Assembly: GCF_003846185.1 (NCBI RefSeq)
Contig: NZ_ML123034.1
Span: forward strand, 6,609,799-6,673,798
Length of the DNA: 64,000 nucleotides
Origin: Streptomyces sp. ADI96-02
GTDB lineage: Bacteria > Actinomycetota > Actinomycetes > Streptomycetales > Streptomycetaceae
Direction of reading: 5' to 3'
The first letter of the stretch is position 1; each line of letters starts with the position of its first letter. The translations under genes and the position numbers were made by a program. The notes under the pieces are model-generated. The model was given only the letters and a program-made list of their open reading frames with translations. It made no database searches and had not been told where the DNA came from. Below, piece by piece: positions 24,522 through 33,303 of this stretch.

Positions 24522-24605
24522 TCAGCCGTACAGATCGCAGCGGTAGGAGTGGTCGCCGAAGATCGGCATCCGGTGGGTGCTCCATCGGGGCGCGGGCCGC
24601 GCCAT
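24522..24605 (-). CDS. 27-residue peptide ORF with strong ribosome site
   Basis: A 27-codon ORF whose start is preceded by GGAGGTGATC, a ten-base match to the anti-Shine-Dalgarno sequence, the best in this window. The peptide opens MARPAPRW, is basic in its first half and ends FGDHSYRCDLYG, with one Cys, two Tyr and two His. It lies 87 bases upstream of the SAH-hydrolase-like gene and downstream of a good promoter. It could be a regulatory leader peptide or the precursor of a small modified peptide. I cannot assign it to a known family, and nothing beyond its position shows which role is right. Confidence 0.5.
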   Translation of the reverse strand: MARPAPRWSTHRMPIFGDHSYRCDLYG

Positions 24606-24652
24606 GGTCGATCACCTCCGGTTCCTTCGGTCTCAGCGTCGACAGCTCGCAG

Positions 24653-24679
24653 GTTATACGTACTACGTCAGAGGAACAA
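24653..24679 (-). promoter_or_regulatory. Promoter of leader-peptide/SAH-hydrolase operon
   Basis: Read leftward, TTGTTC (24679-24674) and TATAAC (24658-24653) are separated by 15 bases, giving a leader of roughly 40 bases before the small ORF. TATAAC is close to consensus and rare in DNA of this composition. Confidence 0.5.
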
Positions 24680-24765
24680 GCCCGTGGGCCGCGTACTCCG
24701 AGGAGCACGCGGCCACAGTCCGCAGAGGTCCGCAGGGCCCGCGCGGACCCGGCGGGGCGCGCGGC

Positions 24766-25887
24766 TCAGCCGGCCATGAGGGGTTCCGCGCGTATGGTCA
24801 GCCGCGTGCACTCCGCGACCACGGCCCGCAGGCTGCCGTGCTCGCGGAGCAGCTGCCGCTGGATGCGCGCCCCGTTGCCGCGGGCGAGGAGCGCCGCCAG
24901 GCCCTCGCGGGCGCGCTCGGCGTCCCCGTTGTCCTCCAGGGCGTCCTGGACCTGCGAGAACAGCGCCTGGACGACGGTCTCGGCCGGGGCCTCGCGCATC
25001 GTGCGGGGATCGATCAGCGGCCCGTCCAGCCCCGACCGGCCGGCGCGCCACGCGGCGAGGCGCAGCAGTCCCACCGGCACGGCGGCCGGAGGCAGTCCGG
25101 CCCGCCATTCCCGGGCGGCCGTCTCGACCAGGGCCCGTATCAGCGCGGCGAGCACGACGGTGGTGGAAGCCTCCAGGCAGACGTCGGCGACCCGGATCTC
25201 CACCGTCGGGTAGGCGGCCGACAGGCGGGCGTCGAAGTAGACCATGCCCTCGTCCCGGATCGCCCCGGTGGCGACCATCCGGGCGACCTGCTCGTGGTAG
25301 CGGTCGGCACTGCCGAAGACCTCCACCGGTCCGGCCGAGGGCCACCGGTTCCACACACGGCTGCGATAACTGCCGTAGCCGCTGTCCTCGTCGTGCCAGA
25401 ACGGCGAATTGGCGCTCAGGGCGGTCAGCACGGAGAGCCACGGGCGGATGCGGTCCAGCACGGCCACGCCCTCCTCGTCGGATTCCACCGAGACGTGGAC
25501 GTGGCAGCCGCACGTCAGCTGCTCCAGCGCGGTCAGCCCGAAATGCTCGGCCATCCACCGGTACCGCTCGCCCGCGTTGATGGACGGACTCACCGACAGC
25601 GGAGAGGTGGCGATGGCCGCCACCGCCGCTCCCGCACCGGCCGCGTGGGCCGCCGCCTGCCCGCGCAGGCGCACGATCTCCTCCCGCAGCTCGTCCAGCG
25701 AGGTCACCGGGCGCGTCGCGAACTCCACCTGTTCCTTCTGGAGCTCCTTCTCGAAGCCGCCCTCCAGGGAGTCGACGGGCCCGGGGGCCGCCGAGGCGAG
25801 CACCGCGGCGGACAGCGCCTGGGCCTCGCCCGTCTCCGCGCTCACCAGGAGGAGCTCTTCTTCGACTCCGATACTGCGCACGTTCAT
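24766..25887 (-). CDS. ybdK: YbdK-type carboxylate-amine ligase (glutamate-cysteine ligase fold)
   Basis: A 373-residue protein of the glutamate-cysteine ligase 2 superfamily. Landmarks are the N-terminal IGVEEELLLV, the GCHVHVSVESDEE loop and FWHDEDSGYGSYR in the ATP/metal site, and VEIRVADVCLEA near the C-terminal part. YbdK has weak gamma-glutamylcysteine synthetase activity in vitro; Streptomyces uses mycothiol rather than glutathione, so another gamma-glutamyl or amide product is likely. It is a separate leftward unit ahead of the SAH-hydrolase operon. The ATG follows GAAGGGA by 6 bases. The region to 26226 holds divergent promoters and no gene. Confidence 0.88.
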   Translation of the reverse strand: MNVRSIGVEEELLLVSAETGEAQALSAAVLASAAPGPVDSLEGGFEKELQKEQVEFATRPVTSLDELREEIVRLRGQAAAHAAGAGAAVAAIATSPLSVSPSINAGERYRWMAEHFGLTALEQLTCGCHVHVSVESDEEGVAVLDRIRPWLSVLTALSANSPFWHDEDSGYGSYRSRVWNRWPSAGPVEVFGSADRYHEQVARMVATGAIRDEGMVYFDARLSAAYPTVEIRVADVCLEASTTVVLAALIRALVETAAREWRAGLPPAAVPVGLLRLAAWRAGRSGLDGPLIDPRTMREAPAETVVQALFSQVQDALEDNGDAERAREGLAALLARGNGARIQRQLLREHGSLRAVVAECTRLTIRAEPLMAG

Positions 25888-26187
25888 CCGATCCCTTCGT
25901 GGCGGGTGACGTCCCCCGGGCGACGTACGCGGACCGTCCGCGGCGTCGTGCCGCGCGTGCCGTCCGGCACCGGAGGCCGCGATCATGTGGACATCACCTC
26001 AGGGGAGCGAGTGCCCCGGTCCGCCCCGGCCACGCCCCGACGCCGGGTGCTGCGCGGCGGGGGCGGTGCCGTCCCCGGGCGGCACCGCGCAACCGCCCCT
26101 GAGGGGACGGCCCTCCGCCGGATCCGCCGGAGAGCGCCCTGCGGGCCCGACACGCCCCGCCGCGGGTCCGCGGTGGTGATTTCGGAT

Positions 26188-26220
26188 GAGTGTACGTTCG
26201 TACGCTCTGAACGGTAGGCT
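26188..26220 (+). promoter_or_regulatory. TetR-like operator and leaderless promoter of MFS gene
   Basis: An inverted repeat GAGTGTACG-TT-CGTACGCTC (26188-26207) has 8 of 9 positions matching. A -10-like TAGGCT (26215-26220) lies 6 bases before the ATG, so the transcript is probably leaderless, and the palindrome covers the -35 position. The form resembles TetR-family sites, but no TetR gene is seen in this window. Confidence 0.5.
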
Positions 26221-26226
26221 GCTCGC

Positions 26227-27456
26227 ATGAGTCTTGCGACGACGACCCGGCCGGGTCCGACGGAACGTCATGCCCGCGTGGCGGTGGGCGTGCTGTTCTT
26301 CACCAACGGGGCGTTGTTCGCCAACCTCCTGCCGCGGTATCCGCAGATCAAGGCCGAACTCGATGTGACGAACGCCGTCTACGGGCTGGCCGTCGCGGCG
26401 TTCCCGGCCGGGGCGATCGCGGCCGGGATGGCGGCGGGCGTCCTCATCCGCCGGTTCGGCTCGGCCGGGGTGGCGGTGGCCGGAACCATTCTGACCGGCG
26501 TCTGGATCCTGGCCGCGGGGCTGGCGTCGTCGTTCACGGTCTTCGCCGTCGCCCTGTTCCTCGCGGGAGCGATGGACGCGATCACCGACGTCGCCCAGAA
26601 CGCTCACGGCCTCCGGGTCCAGCGCCGCTACGGGCGGTCCATCATCAACTCCTTCCACGCCGTCTGGTCGATCGGCGCCGTGACCGGCGGCGCGATGGCG
26701 GCCGGGGCGATCGCGCTCGGCCTCTCACGGGGGGTGCACCTGGGCGTCTCGGCGGCCGTGTTCGCGGTGGCCGCGCTGGTCGCCCTGCGCTTCTGCCTGC
26801 CGGGGCGCGAGGCGGACCGGGCCGACGACCCGGCTGACGGCCCGGCCGGGGACGCCTCCGGCGCGCCGGGCCGGGCGGGCAGTGCGGGCCCGGGGCGCGG
26901 GCCGCGTACGTCGTGGGTGCTGGGCGCACTCGTGCTGATCGCCACGGCGGGGGCGCTGGTGGAGGACGCGGGCAGTTCGTGGGCCGCCGTCTACCTGTCG
27001 GACGCGCTGCACGCGCCGGTCGCGTTGGCCGCGTCGGGATTCATCGCGCTCGTGGGCGCCCAGTTCGTCGGACGGCTCGTCGGCGACCGGCTGGTCGACC
27101 GGTTCGGCCAGCGGGCCGTGGCCCGCGAGGGAGGTCTCCTCGTTGCGGTGGGCATGGGCGTCGCCCTGGCGTTTCCGACGGTTCCCGGGACGATCGCCGG
27201 CTTCGCCGCCGCGGGGCTCGGAGTGGCCACGCTGGTTCCCGCCGCGATGCAGGGGGCGGACGAGCTGCCCGGCCTCCGCCCCGGCACCGGGCTGACCCTC
27301 GTGTCCTGGCTCATGCGGCTGGGCTTCCTGTTCTCTCCGCCCGTCGTCGGGCTGATCGCCGACGCGACGAGCCTGCGCACGGGGCTGCTCGTCGTGCCCG
27401 CCGCCGGGCTGCTCGTCGTACTCCTGGCCGGTGTCCTGCGGACGCGCCGCGGCTGA
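26227..27456 (+). CDS. MFS transporter, YbjJ/fucose-permease-like
   Basis: A 409-residue protein with twelve predicted membrane helices and a long charged loop (about 195-230) between the two halves. It starts VGVLFFTNGALFANLLPRYP and contains AQNAHGLRVQRRYGR, as in the YbjJ-like group of MFS proteins. These are mostly uncharacterised exporters or sugar permeases. The substrate cannot be deduced. It probably responds to a repressor acting at the palindrome directly upstream. The gap of 146 bases to the DUF998 gene is wide for an operon. Confidence 0.88.
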   Translation: MSLATTTRPGPTERHARVAVGVLFFTNGALFANLLPRYPQIKAELDVTNAVYGLAVAAFPAGAIAAGMAAGVLIRRFGSAGVAVAGTILTGVWILAAGLASSFTVFAVALFLAGAMDAITDVAQNAHGLRVQRRYGRSIINSFHAVWSIGAVTGGAMAAGAIALGLSRGVHLGVSAAVFAVAALVALRFCLPGREADRADDPADGPAGDASGAPGRAGSAGPGRGPRTSWVLGALVLIATAGALVEDAGSSWAAVYLSDALHAPVALAASGFIALVGAQFVGRLVGDRLVDRFGQRAVAREGGLLVAVGMGVALAFPTVPGTIAGFAAAGLGVATLVPAAMQGADELPGLRPGTGLTLVSWLMRLGFLFSPPVVGLIADATSLRTGLLVVPAAGLLVVLLAGVLRTRRG

Positions 27457-27602
27457 CTGCCCGTCACCCCTGGCCCGGCGGGCGGTGGCCCCGCGCCGTT
27501 CGAGGGCGGGCGCGGGCGACGTACCCGGCGGTCTCGCCCCACCGGGTCCGTGTGCCGCCGTGTCGCCGGGAACGGCGGGCCCCGGAAACCTACGGTGGGG
27601 TG

Positions 27603-28208
27603 ATGCGACGTGCTCCCTGGTGGGTGCTGCTGTCTGCGGGCGGCGCCCCTGTACTCCTGGTCGGTGGTTGGACGATTGCGCAATTGCTCCAGGGCCCCGC
27701 CTACGACCCGGTGGGAGACACGCTGAGCGTGCTGGCGTCCCACGGCGCGCGCGGCTACTGGCTGATGACGGGCATGCTCATCGTGCTGGGGGCCTGCTAC
27801 GTGATCACCGCGCACGGGCTGCGGGAGGCGGCGACCGCCGGGAGGGCGGCGTTGGCCGGCGGCGGGCTCTGCGCCATGGCCCTGACGCTGGTTCCCGCCC
27901 CGCTGCGGGGCGGTTCCTTCGGCCACGGAGTGGTGGCCGCGTCCGGGTTCGTGCTGCTCGCGGTGTGGCCCGCGCTGGCCGCGAGCCGGGGACGCAAGAC
28001 GGTGCCCTGGGCTCTGCGGTTCAACGTGTCGATCCTGGCCACCTCCCTGATGTGCGCGAACGCGGTGTGGTTCGTGGTCGAGCTGCAGAGCGGTCAGGCT
28101 CCGGGCGTCGCCGAGCGGGTGCTGACCTTCGTCCAGGCACTGTGGCCGCTGGTCGTGGCCGCCTCCTGCCGGCTGTGGCCGCCCCGGCCCGCGGAGGCGA
28201 CGTCCTGA
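27603..28208 (+). CDS. DUF998-like membrane protein
   Basis: A 201-residue protein with six predicted membrane helices, beginning WWVLLSAGGAPVLLVGGW and containing YDPVGDTLSVLA, which matches the DUF998 family of small actinobacterial membrane proteins. Function is unknown for the family. The ATG at 27603 has only a weak GGTGGGG upstream. It follows the MFS gene on the same strand and converges on the ferredoxin gene 99 bases later; the gap contains short GC-rich inverted repeats that could terminate both. Confidence 0.75.
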   Translation: MRRAPWWVLLSAGGAPVLLVGGWTIAQLLQGPAYDPVGDTLSVLASHGARGYWLMTGMLIVLGACYVITAHGLREAATAGRAALAGGGLCAMALTLVPAPLRGGSFGHGVVAASGFVLLAVWPALAASRGRKTVPWALRFNVSILATSLMCANAVWFVVELQSGQAPGVAERVLTFVQALWPLVVAASCRLWPPRPAEATS

Positions 28209-28307
28209 CCGCGGGACGGACGGGGAGCCCGGGGCCGGGGCCGTCCGGACGACACCGAGATCCGCCGCACCGCACACCGCGCCGGGACCCCGTCGCCCGC
28301 TCCGCCT

Positions 28308-28502
28308 CTACGTCACGGTGATGGCCTGTACGGGGCAGACGCGGGCGGCCTCACCGACCGTGGGGCCCCTGTCCTCGCCCCCGGAAGGCGGCAGGACCTC
28401 GCTGAAGCCGTCCTCGTCCTGGGTGAAGATCTTCGGGGCCGCGAGCGCGCACTGGCCGGCGCCGATGCACACGTCCCGGTCGATCTCGATGCTGATCGGC
28501 AT
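28308..28502 (-). CDS. 3Fe-4S ferredoxin
   Basis: A 64-residue ferredoxin with one cluster site: C-x5-C in VCIGAGQCALAAP and a third cysteine in ARVCPVQAI. The position that would hold a fourth ligand is Ala, which indicates a [3Fe-4S] cluster, as in the SuaB/SubB partners of CYP105 enzymes. It passes electrons to the P450 encoded 77 bases upstream and is co-transcribed with it. The ATG follows AAAGGAG by 8 bases. Confidence 0.93.
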   Translation of the reverse strand: MPISIEIDRDVCIGAGQCALAAPKIFTQDEDGFSEVLPPSGGEDRGPTVGEAARVCPVQAITVT

Positions 28503-28579
28503 GATCACGCTCCTTTCGGTGGGGCTGCGTTCACCGGGTCGCGGGATTCCCGGGTCAGGGCATTCCCGGATCACGGTGT

Positions 28580-29776
28580 TCACCAGGTCACGGGCAGTTC
28601 GAGCATCCCCTGGACCGTGTCGCCGGGTTTGAAGGGGATGGTGTCCGCGGGCCGGGCCAGCCGCAGATCGGGAAGCCGGTCGAAGAGGGTGCGGAGCGCT
28701 GTCTCCATCTCGGCGCGCGCCAGGTTCTGCCCGAGGCACTGGTGGATGCCGAAACCGAAGGCGACGTGCTGGCGCGCGTACCGGTGGAGATCGAGCTCGT
28801 CCGGCTCCGGGTACACGGCGGGATCGCGGTTGATGACCGAGGCGGGCAGGACCACTCCCTCGCCGGAGCGGATCGTCACTCCGCCCACCTCGATGTCCTG
28901 AACCGCCAGCCGGGACATGCCGTCGGCGATGGACAGGTAGCGCAGCAGCTCCTCGACCGCCGAGGGCACGACCGCGTCCGTCGAGCGCAGTCGGGCCAGC
29001 TGATCGGGGTGCTGGAGGAGCGTGAACGTTCCCAGCGAGATCATGTTGGCCGTCGTCTCATGACCTGCGACGAGCAGGACCTGGGCCAGACGGACCAGCT
29101 GGTCCCGGTCGATCGCGCCGGTGTCGAGCTGCTTGCTGATCAGCTCGTCGAGCAGCCCTTCACCGGGATCCCTCTGCTTGCGGGAGATCAGCGCGCGGAA
29201 GTACTCGGAGAGCGCCGCGCGTGCGGTGTCGACGTCGTCGGCGGTCGGGCCGCGCAGGAGTTTGCGCGACTGCGCCTCGAAGAACTCGTGGTCGGCGTAC
29301 GGAACGCCCAGCAGCGCGCAGATGACCATCGAGGGGACGGGCAGCGCGAAGGACGTCACCAGATCCGCGGGCGGCCCCTGCTCGATCATGGCGTCCAGCA
29401 GGCGGTCCACGGTCTCCTGGATCTGCGGGCGCAGGGCCGCGACCCGCTTGACGGTGAAGCTGGGGATCAGCGTGCGGCGCTGGGCGTGGTGCTCGGGGTC
29501 GTCGACGCCGAGGAGTTCGATACGCCGCTGGGCGGTGCCGGCGAGCCTCGCGGTGAGCATCGGGAAGGCCGGGTTCTCGCGGGCGGACGACAGGCGCGGG
29601 TCGGCCAGAAGCGCGCGGGCCTCCGCGTGGCCGGTGACCAGCCACACCGTACGGCCGTCGTAGAGCGTGGCGCGGCTCAGCGGTGTCGCCTCACGGCCGG
29701 GCGCGCGGTAGCCGGTGGGCGGGTGGAAAGGACAGGTGCGGTCCTGCGGGAACGAGACAGCCGGGGATTCTGGCAT
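28580..29776 (-). CDS. Cytochrome P450, CYP105-like
   Basis: A 398-residue soluble P450. Helix I reads AGHETTAN, the K-helix is EELLRY and the haem ligand is Cys347 in FGFGIHQCLGQ. The N-terminal TCPFHPP, the SFTVKRVAALRPQIQ region and LPVPSMVICALLGVPY are typical of CYP105, a Streptomyces family that hydroxylates varied small molecules and xenobiotics. Its ferredoxin is encoded just downstream, so the electron path is complete apart from a ferredoxin reductase. No biosynthetic genes adjoin it, which favours a detoxification or general role. An inverted repeat lies 52 bases upstream of the start. Confidence 0.93.
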   Translation of the reverse strand: MPESPAVSFPQDRTCPFHPPTGYRAPGREATPLSRATLYDGRTVWLVTGHAEARALLADPRLSSARENPAFPMLTARLAGTAQRRIELLGVDDPEHHAQRRTLIPSFTVKRVAALRPQIQETVDRLLDAMIEQGPPADLVTSFALPVPSMVICALLGVPYADHEFFEAQSRKLLRGPTADDVDTARAALSEYFRALISRKQRDPGEGLLDELISKQLDTGAIDRDQLVRLAQVLLVAGHETTANMISLGTFTLLQHPDQLARLRSTDAVVPSAVEELLRYLSIADGMSRLAVQDIEVGGVTIRSGEGVVLPASVINRDPAVYPEPDELDLHRYARQHVAFGFGIHQCLGQNLARAEMETALRTLFDRLPDLRLARPADTIPFKPGDTVQGMLELPVTW

Positions 29777-29827
29777 GCGGGCCTCACAGACGGGTGACGG
29801 ATGAGCCTGCCGATCCCTCTACTAGAT

Positions 29828-29848
29828 GCCCAAGGCTCCTAATTGGGC
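29828..29848 (-). promoter_or_regulatory. Inverted repeat upstream of P450
   Basis: GCCCAA-N9-TTGGGC, flanked on both sides by CTAG, lies 52-72 bases before the P450 start codon. Its position suits an operator. The surrounding 29777-30009 has no gene. Confidence 0.35.
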
Positions 29849-30009
29849 TAGGTGATGTTCGGCCAACTCCGTGTATGACCCAAATAACGTGTCGGCCGCC
29901 ATCGCACCCTCGCGGGCCACTCCGCCGCCCCTCGACTGTCAGTGCCCGCTCTTACCGTTGTCGGCAGGTGCTGGGGAGGCCAGGGCCGGTGAGAGGGACG
30001 GAGCGATCG

Positions 30010-30270
30010 ATGGGCGAGATCACCGTGAGCAGCGGCCATCTGGGACGGCTGCTCGCCGACAGCGTCGGGCGCCGGGGCCACCGCTCGTACCAGGCCGTGT
30101 TCGCCGAGCTCGCGGACGCGCATCGCGGCCGGCCGGTGACGGAGATACTGCCGCTGCTGATACGCGCCGCCGATGAGGCGCTGCTCGGGTTCTCCGCCGA
30201 GGACCTGCGCGAGCAGGCCGAGGCGATCCACTCCGGCCGGCGGTACGCCCTCCGCGTCCGCGTGACGTGA
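30010..30270 (+). CDS. Small hypothetical protein
   Basis: An 86-residue protein I do not recognise. It is mostly helical, with GHLGRLLADSV, VFAELADAHRG and VTEILPLLIRAADEAL segments, no cysteine and no membrane helix, and a strand-like ALRVRVT end. The ATG has GGAG 7 bases upstream and the codon use fits. It stands alone, divergent from the P450, with a strong terminator after it. Confidence 0.65.
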   Translation: MGEITVSSGHLGRLLADSVGRRGHRSYQAVFAELADAHRGRPVTEILPLLIRAADEALLGFSAEDLREQAEAIHSGRRYALRVRVT

Positions 30271-30334
30271 GGCGGGACGGGCGGCGGCGCCCCGGACGCC
30301 GGTCCGCCGCGTGCGGCCGGCAGGGGACCGCCGG

Positions 30335-30363
30335 GTCAGGAGCGGGCGGTTCCCGCTCCTGAC
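30335..30363. terminator. 12-bp terminator between convergent genes
   Basis: A perfect 12-bp stem (30335-30346 with 30352-30363) with a 5-base loop lies between two convergent genes. Confidence 0.8.
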
Positions 30364-30436
30364 GAGGGAGTCCGGGGCGCGCCCGTCCCGGCGCGCGCCG
30401 TCATCAGCTCGGTCGACGGTCCCCCGCGGACGGAGC

Positions 30437-31072
30437 TCAGACCATCTGGCCGTCGTAGTCCGGGAGCTTGAACGTGCGCTCGGCGTGACCGCCGACGAGG
30501 TCGCTGGAGCTGTTCCCGATGTTGGCGATGATCTTGTAGCCCTTCGCCTCGATCTCGGCCCGCTTCTTCGTCTTGTACGCCTTGACGTCGAGGAGGTCCA
30601 GGAGCTCGGTGACGTAGAGCCCGTCGACGGGGTAGCCGGTGTCCTTCAGGTTCCGGTCCGTGAGGGGTCCGACGAAGCCCGGGCGGGCCGTGACGAAGAA
30701 GACGTCCACGCCACGGGAGTCGGCGTAGCGGGCCAGGTCCCGGATGTCGGCGACCGCGGGGGTGGGCTCCCAGAACGGGTGGAAGTGCGTCTCCAGGGCG
30801 GTGTTGTCGACGTCCAGGACGATCGCCTGCTTCTCCGAGCCGGCGTTGCCGCTCCGCGCCTCGATCCAGGGGCGCGCCTCGGCGGCGACAGCGGCGACGT
30901 CCTTCCGCCAGGTTTCGTAGTCGACGGCGGCGGCCGAGGAGGTGTCGCCGACGGTGGTGGCGGCGGCCGGCGCCGTCTCGGCGGCGGTGGCCGTGGTGGC
31001 CGGGATCGCGACGAGGGCGAGGGTCGCGGCGAGGGCGGCGACGGCGCGCGGGGTCCTGGAGTTGGCATGCAT
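30437..31072 (-). CDS. Secreted HAD-family acid phosphatase (class B-like)
   Basis: A 211-residue protein with a cleavable signal peptide (cleavage near residue 31, after ATTATAA). The mature part is a HAD fold of the plant/bacterial acid phosphatase group: motif I VLDVDNTALE, with motif II threonine in FFVTARP and a lysine in YKTKKR, and a final NIGNSSSDLVGG acidic motif. It would release phosphate from organic phosphates outside the cell. The ATG follows CAGGAG by 6 bases. It is monocistronic. No PHO box was identified by eye. Confidence 0.88.
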   Translation of the reverse strand: MHANSRTPRAVAALAATLALVAIPATTATAAETAPAAATTVGDTSSAAAVDYETWRKDVAAVAAEARPWIEARSGNAGSEKQAIVLDVDNTALETHFHPFWEPTPAVADIRDLARYADSRGVDVFFVTARPGFVGPLTDRNLKDTGYPVDGLYVTELLDLLDVKAYKTKKRAEIEAKGYKIIANIGNSSSDLVGGHAERTFKLPDYDGQMV

Positions 31073-31558
31073 GGAGGTCTCCTGCAGTGGGAGTTGCCGA
31101 CGAGTGGGGTCGCTCCGCACGAACGGGGTTACGTGCGGGTACATATGATGGGTGTTCAGCGAATCGCGAACCACTGACCGCCAGGGGTACTTGCGTTGCG
31201 CCGACTCGTCTGTCGAGTGCCGGTCGCGGCCTCCCAGGGGGGCCCAATTAGCCGCTGCGCAGGCAACATGGCGGGGCGGGCGGACTTCCCGCGCCGCCGC
31301 CGCCGCTTCGCCCGACGCCTCCGCCTGCTCCCGCAACGCTCGCCGGGTGTGAGTGTTGCGCCCGGCGTACCGTGATGTCGCCCGCCGCCCGGCGGCCCTC
31401 CTCGCCCCCGGGCCGCGGTGTGGAGCCGCCCGTAGACACTCGCGGACGTCGGGCCCCCGGATCGCCCGCACGTACGCGCCCACGTCGTGACGCGCCGGGC
31501 ATCCCGTACAGAGCAGCCTGCTTCAGTACAGGAGCCCGGCGGGTGCCCGGCCGGCCGG
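31073..31558. other. Intergenic region, no gene recognised
   Basis: This 486-base region holds the promoter of the acid phosphatase and the end of the aldehyde dehydrogenase transcript. The right half is rich in purine/pyrimidine-skewed GC blocks. No convincing ORF with a ribosome site, RNA gene or repeat was found. Confidence 0.5.
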
Positions 31559-32932
31559 TCAGCGCACGGTCCGCACCAGCTTGTGGTTGGCGAACTCCTC
31601 CATCCCGAACCGACCCAGCTCACGGCCGAAACCGGAGCGCTTCACCCCGCCGAACGGCAGCTCGGCCGCGGTGCCCGCCGGACCGCCGACGAACACCATG
31701 CCGGCCTCCAGCTGCCGGGCCACCCGCTCCGCCTGCTCGCTGTCGTCGGTCTGCACCGAGGCGCTGAGGCCATAGGGCGAGTTGTTGGCGAAGGCGACGG
31801 CCTCGTCCTCCGTACCCACCCGGAACAGCAGCGCGACCGGGCCGAACAGCTCCTCCTTGTAGGCCCGCATGTCCGGAGTGATTCCGGCCAGCACCGTCGC
31901 CTCGTACCAGGCGCCCGGGCGGTCGATCCGCTTGCCTCCGGCCAGTACGGTCGCCCCTTTGGAGACGGCGTCCTGGACCTGCTCGTCCAGTGCCTGCACG
32001 GCCTTCTCCGAGGAGAGCGGCCCCAGGAAGGTGTCCGGGTCGGTGGGGTCGCCGGGAACGATGGCCCGGACCGCCGCGGTGTACTGCTCGGCGAAGGCGT
32101 CGTAGTGCTCGTCCAGCGCGATGATGCGCTTGGAGGCGTTGCACGCCTGGCCCGCGTTGATCATCCGGCCCGTGAGGGTGTTCTTCACGACCCGCGACAG
32201 ATCCGAGACACCGAGGATCAGGTAGGGGTCGGAACCGCCCAGTTCGAGCACGACCTTCTTCAGGTTGCGGCCCGCGATCTCGGCCACCGCCGCTCCGGCC
32301 CGCTCGGAGCCCGTCAGCGACACGCCCTGGATCCGGTCGTCGGCGATGAGGTCCGCGACCTGGTCGTTGGTGGCGAAGACGTTCACGTACACGCCCTCCG
32401 GCACCCCCGCGTCCTGGAACAGGCTTTCCATCTCCAGGGCGGACTCCGGGCACTGGGGCGCGTGCTTGAGCAGGACGGCGTTGCCGAGCATCAGGTTGGG
32501 GGCCGCGAAGCGGGCCACCTGGTAGTAGGGGAAGTTCCACGGCATGATCCCCAGCAGCGTGCCGACCGCCTCCTTGCGGATGACCGCGCGCCCGCCGGAC
32601 GCGACGTCCAGTTCCTCCTCCCGGAGGAACTCCTCGCCGTGGTCCGCGTAGTAGCGGTAGATCGAGATCACGACGTCGATCTCGCCCGCCGCCTGTTTGA
32701 CGGGCTTCCCCATTTCCCGCGTGATGACGGCGGCGAGGTCCTGCTTGCGCTCCTCGTAGAGGTCCGCGACCCGTCGCAGCACCGCCGCACGGTCCGCCGG
32801 CGGACGGACGGCCCACTCACGCTGCGCGGCGTCGGCGAGCTTCAGCTTCTCCAGCAGTTCGGCATCGGTGGCCGTCGGGTACTCGCGCACGGTCTCGCCG
32901 GTCGCGGGGTTGACGATTCGGTAGCTCTCCAT
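31559..32932 (-). CDS. NAD(P)-dependent aldehyde dehydrogenase (succinic semialdehyde type)
   Basis: A 457-residue aldehyde dehydrogenase. The catalytic Cys is in NAGQACNASKR, the general base Glu in VVLELGGSDPY, and the cofactor site shows PWNFPYYQ and GSERAGAAV. It lacks long N-terminal extensions and resembles succinate-semialdehyde dehydrogenases of the GabD/Sad group, so oxidation of succinic or related semialdehydes to the acid is the best guess. No transaminase adjoins it. The ATG follows AGAGG closely. The 371 bases upstream contain promoters for it and the divergent DUF6624 gene. Confidence 0.9.
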   Translation of the reverse strand: MESYRIVNPATGETVREYPTATDAELLEKLKLADAAQREWAVRPPADRAAVLRRVADLYEERKQDLAAVITREMGKPVKQAAGEIDVVISIYRYYADHGEEFLREEELDVASGGRAVIRKEAVGTLLGIMPWNFPYYQVARFAAPNLMLGNAVLLKHAPQCPESALEMESLFQDAGVPEGVYVNVFATNDQVADLIADDRIQGVSLTGSERAGAAVAEIAGRNLKKVVLELGGSDPYLILGVSDLSRVVKNTLTGRMINAGQACNASKRIIALDEHYDAFAEQYTAAVRAIVPGDPTDPDTFLGPLSSEKAVQALDEQVQDAVSKGATVLAGGKRIDRPGAWYEATVLAGITPDMRAYKEELFGPVALLFRVGTEDEAVAFANNSPYGLSASVQTDDSEQAERVARQLEAGMVFVGGPAGTAAELPFGGVKRSGFGRELGRFGMEEFANHKLVRTVR

Positions 32933-33303
32933 GACGTCCTCTCGTTCGCCGGGCGGAAAAACGCAGGCGGAGCGGTGTCTCCGTAGGTTTCCGGACGGTA
33001 CGGGCAACCACCTACCCGCCGGACAGACCGGGACACCTCGCGCCGGCCCGCGCGACTCCGGTCTATCCGACGTCGGGCCCGACCGCCCGTCGGACGGCCG
33101 CCGCGGCGGACCGGCCGGTTGCGGCAACGTGGTGAGAGACCGTGCCCGTCCTCGCACGCCCGGCGAGGGAAGAGGCGGTGACACCATTCTGCCCGGCCCA
33201 CGGACCCCTGTCACCGTCCTCCGGAATGATCTTCAGTACCGCCGTGTGCCCATAAGCTGCTGTCCGGCGATCACAACACACGTATCGGAGAGGAGAGTTG
33301 ACG

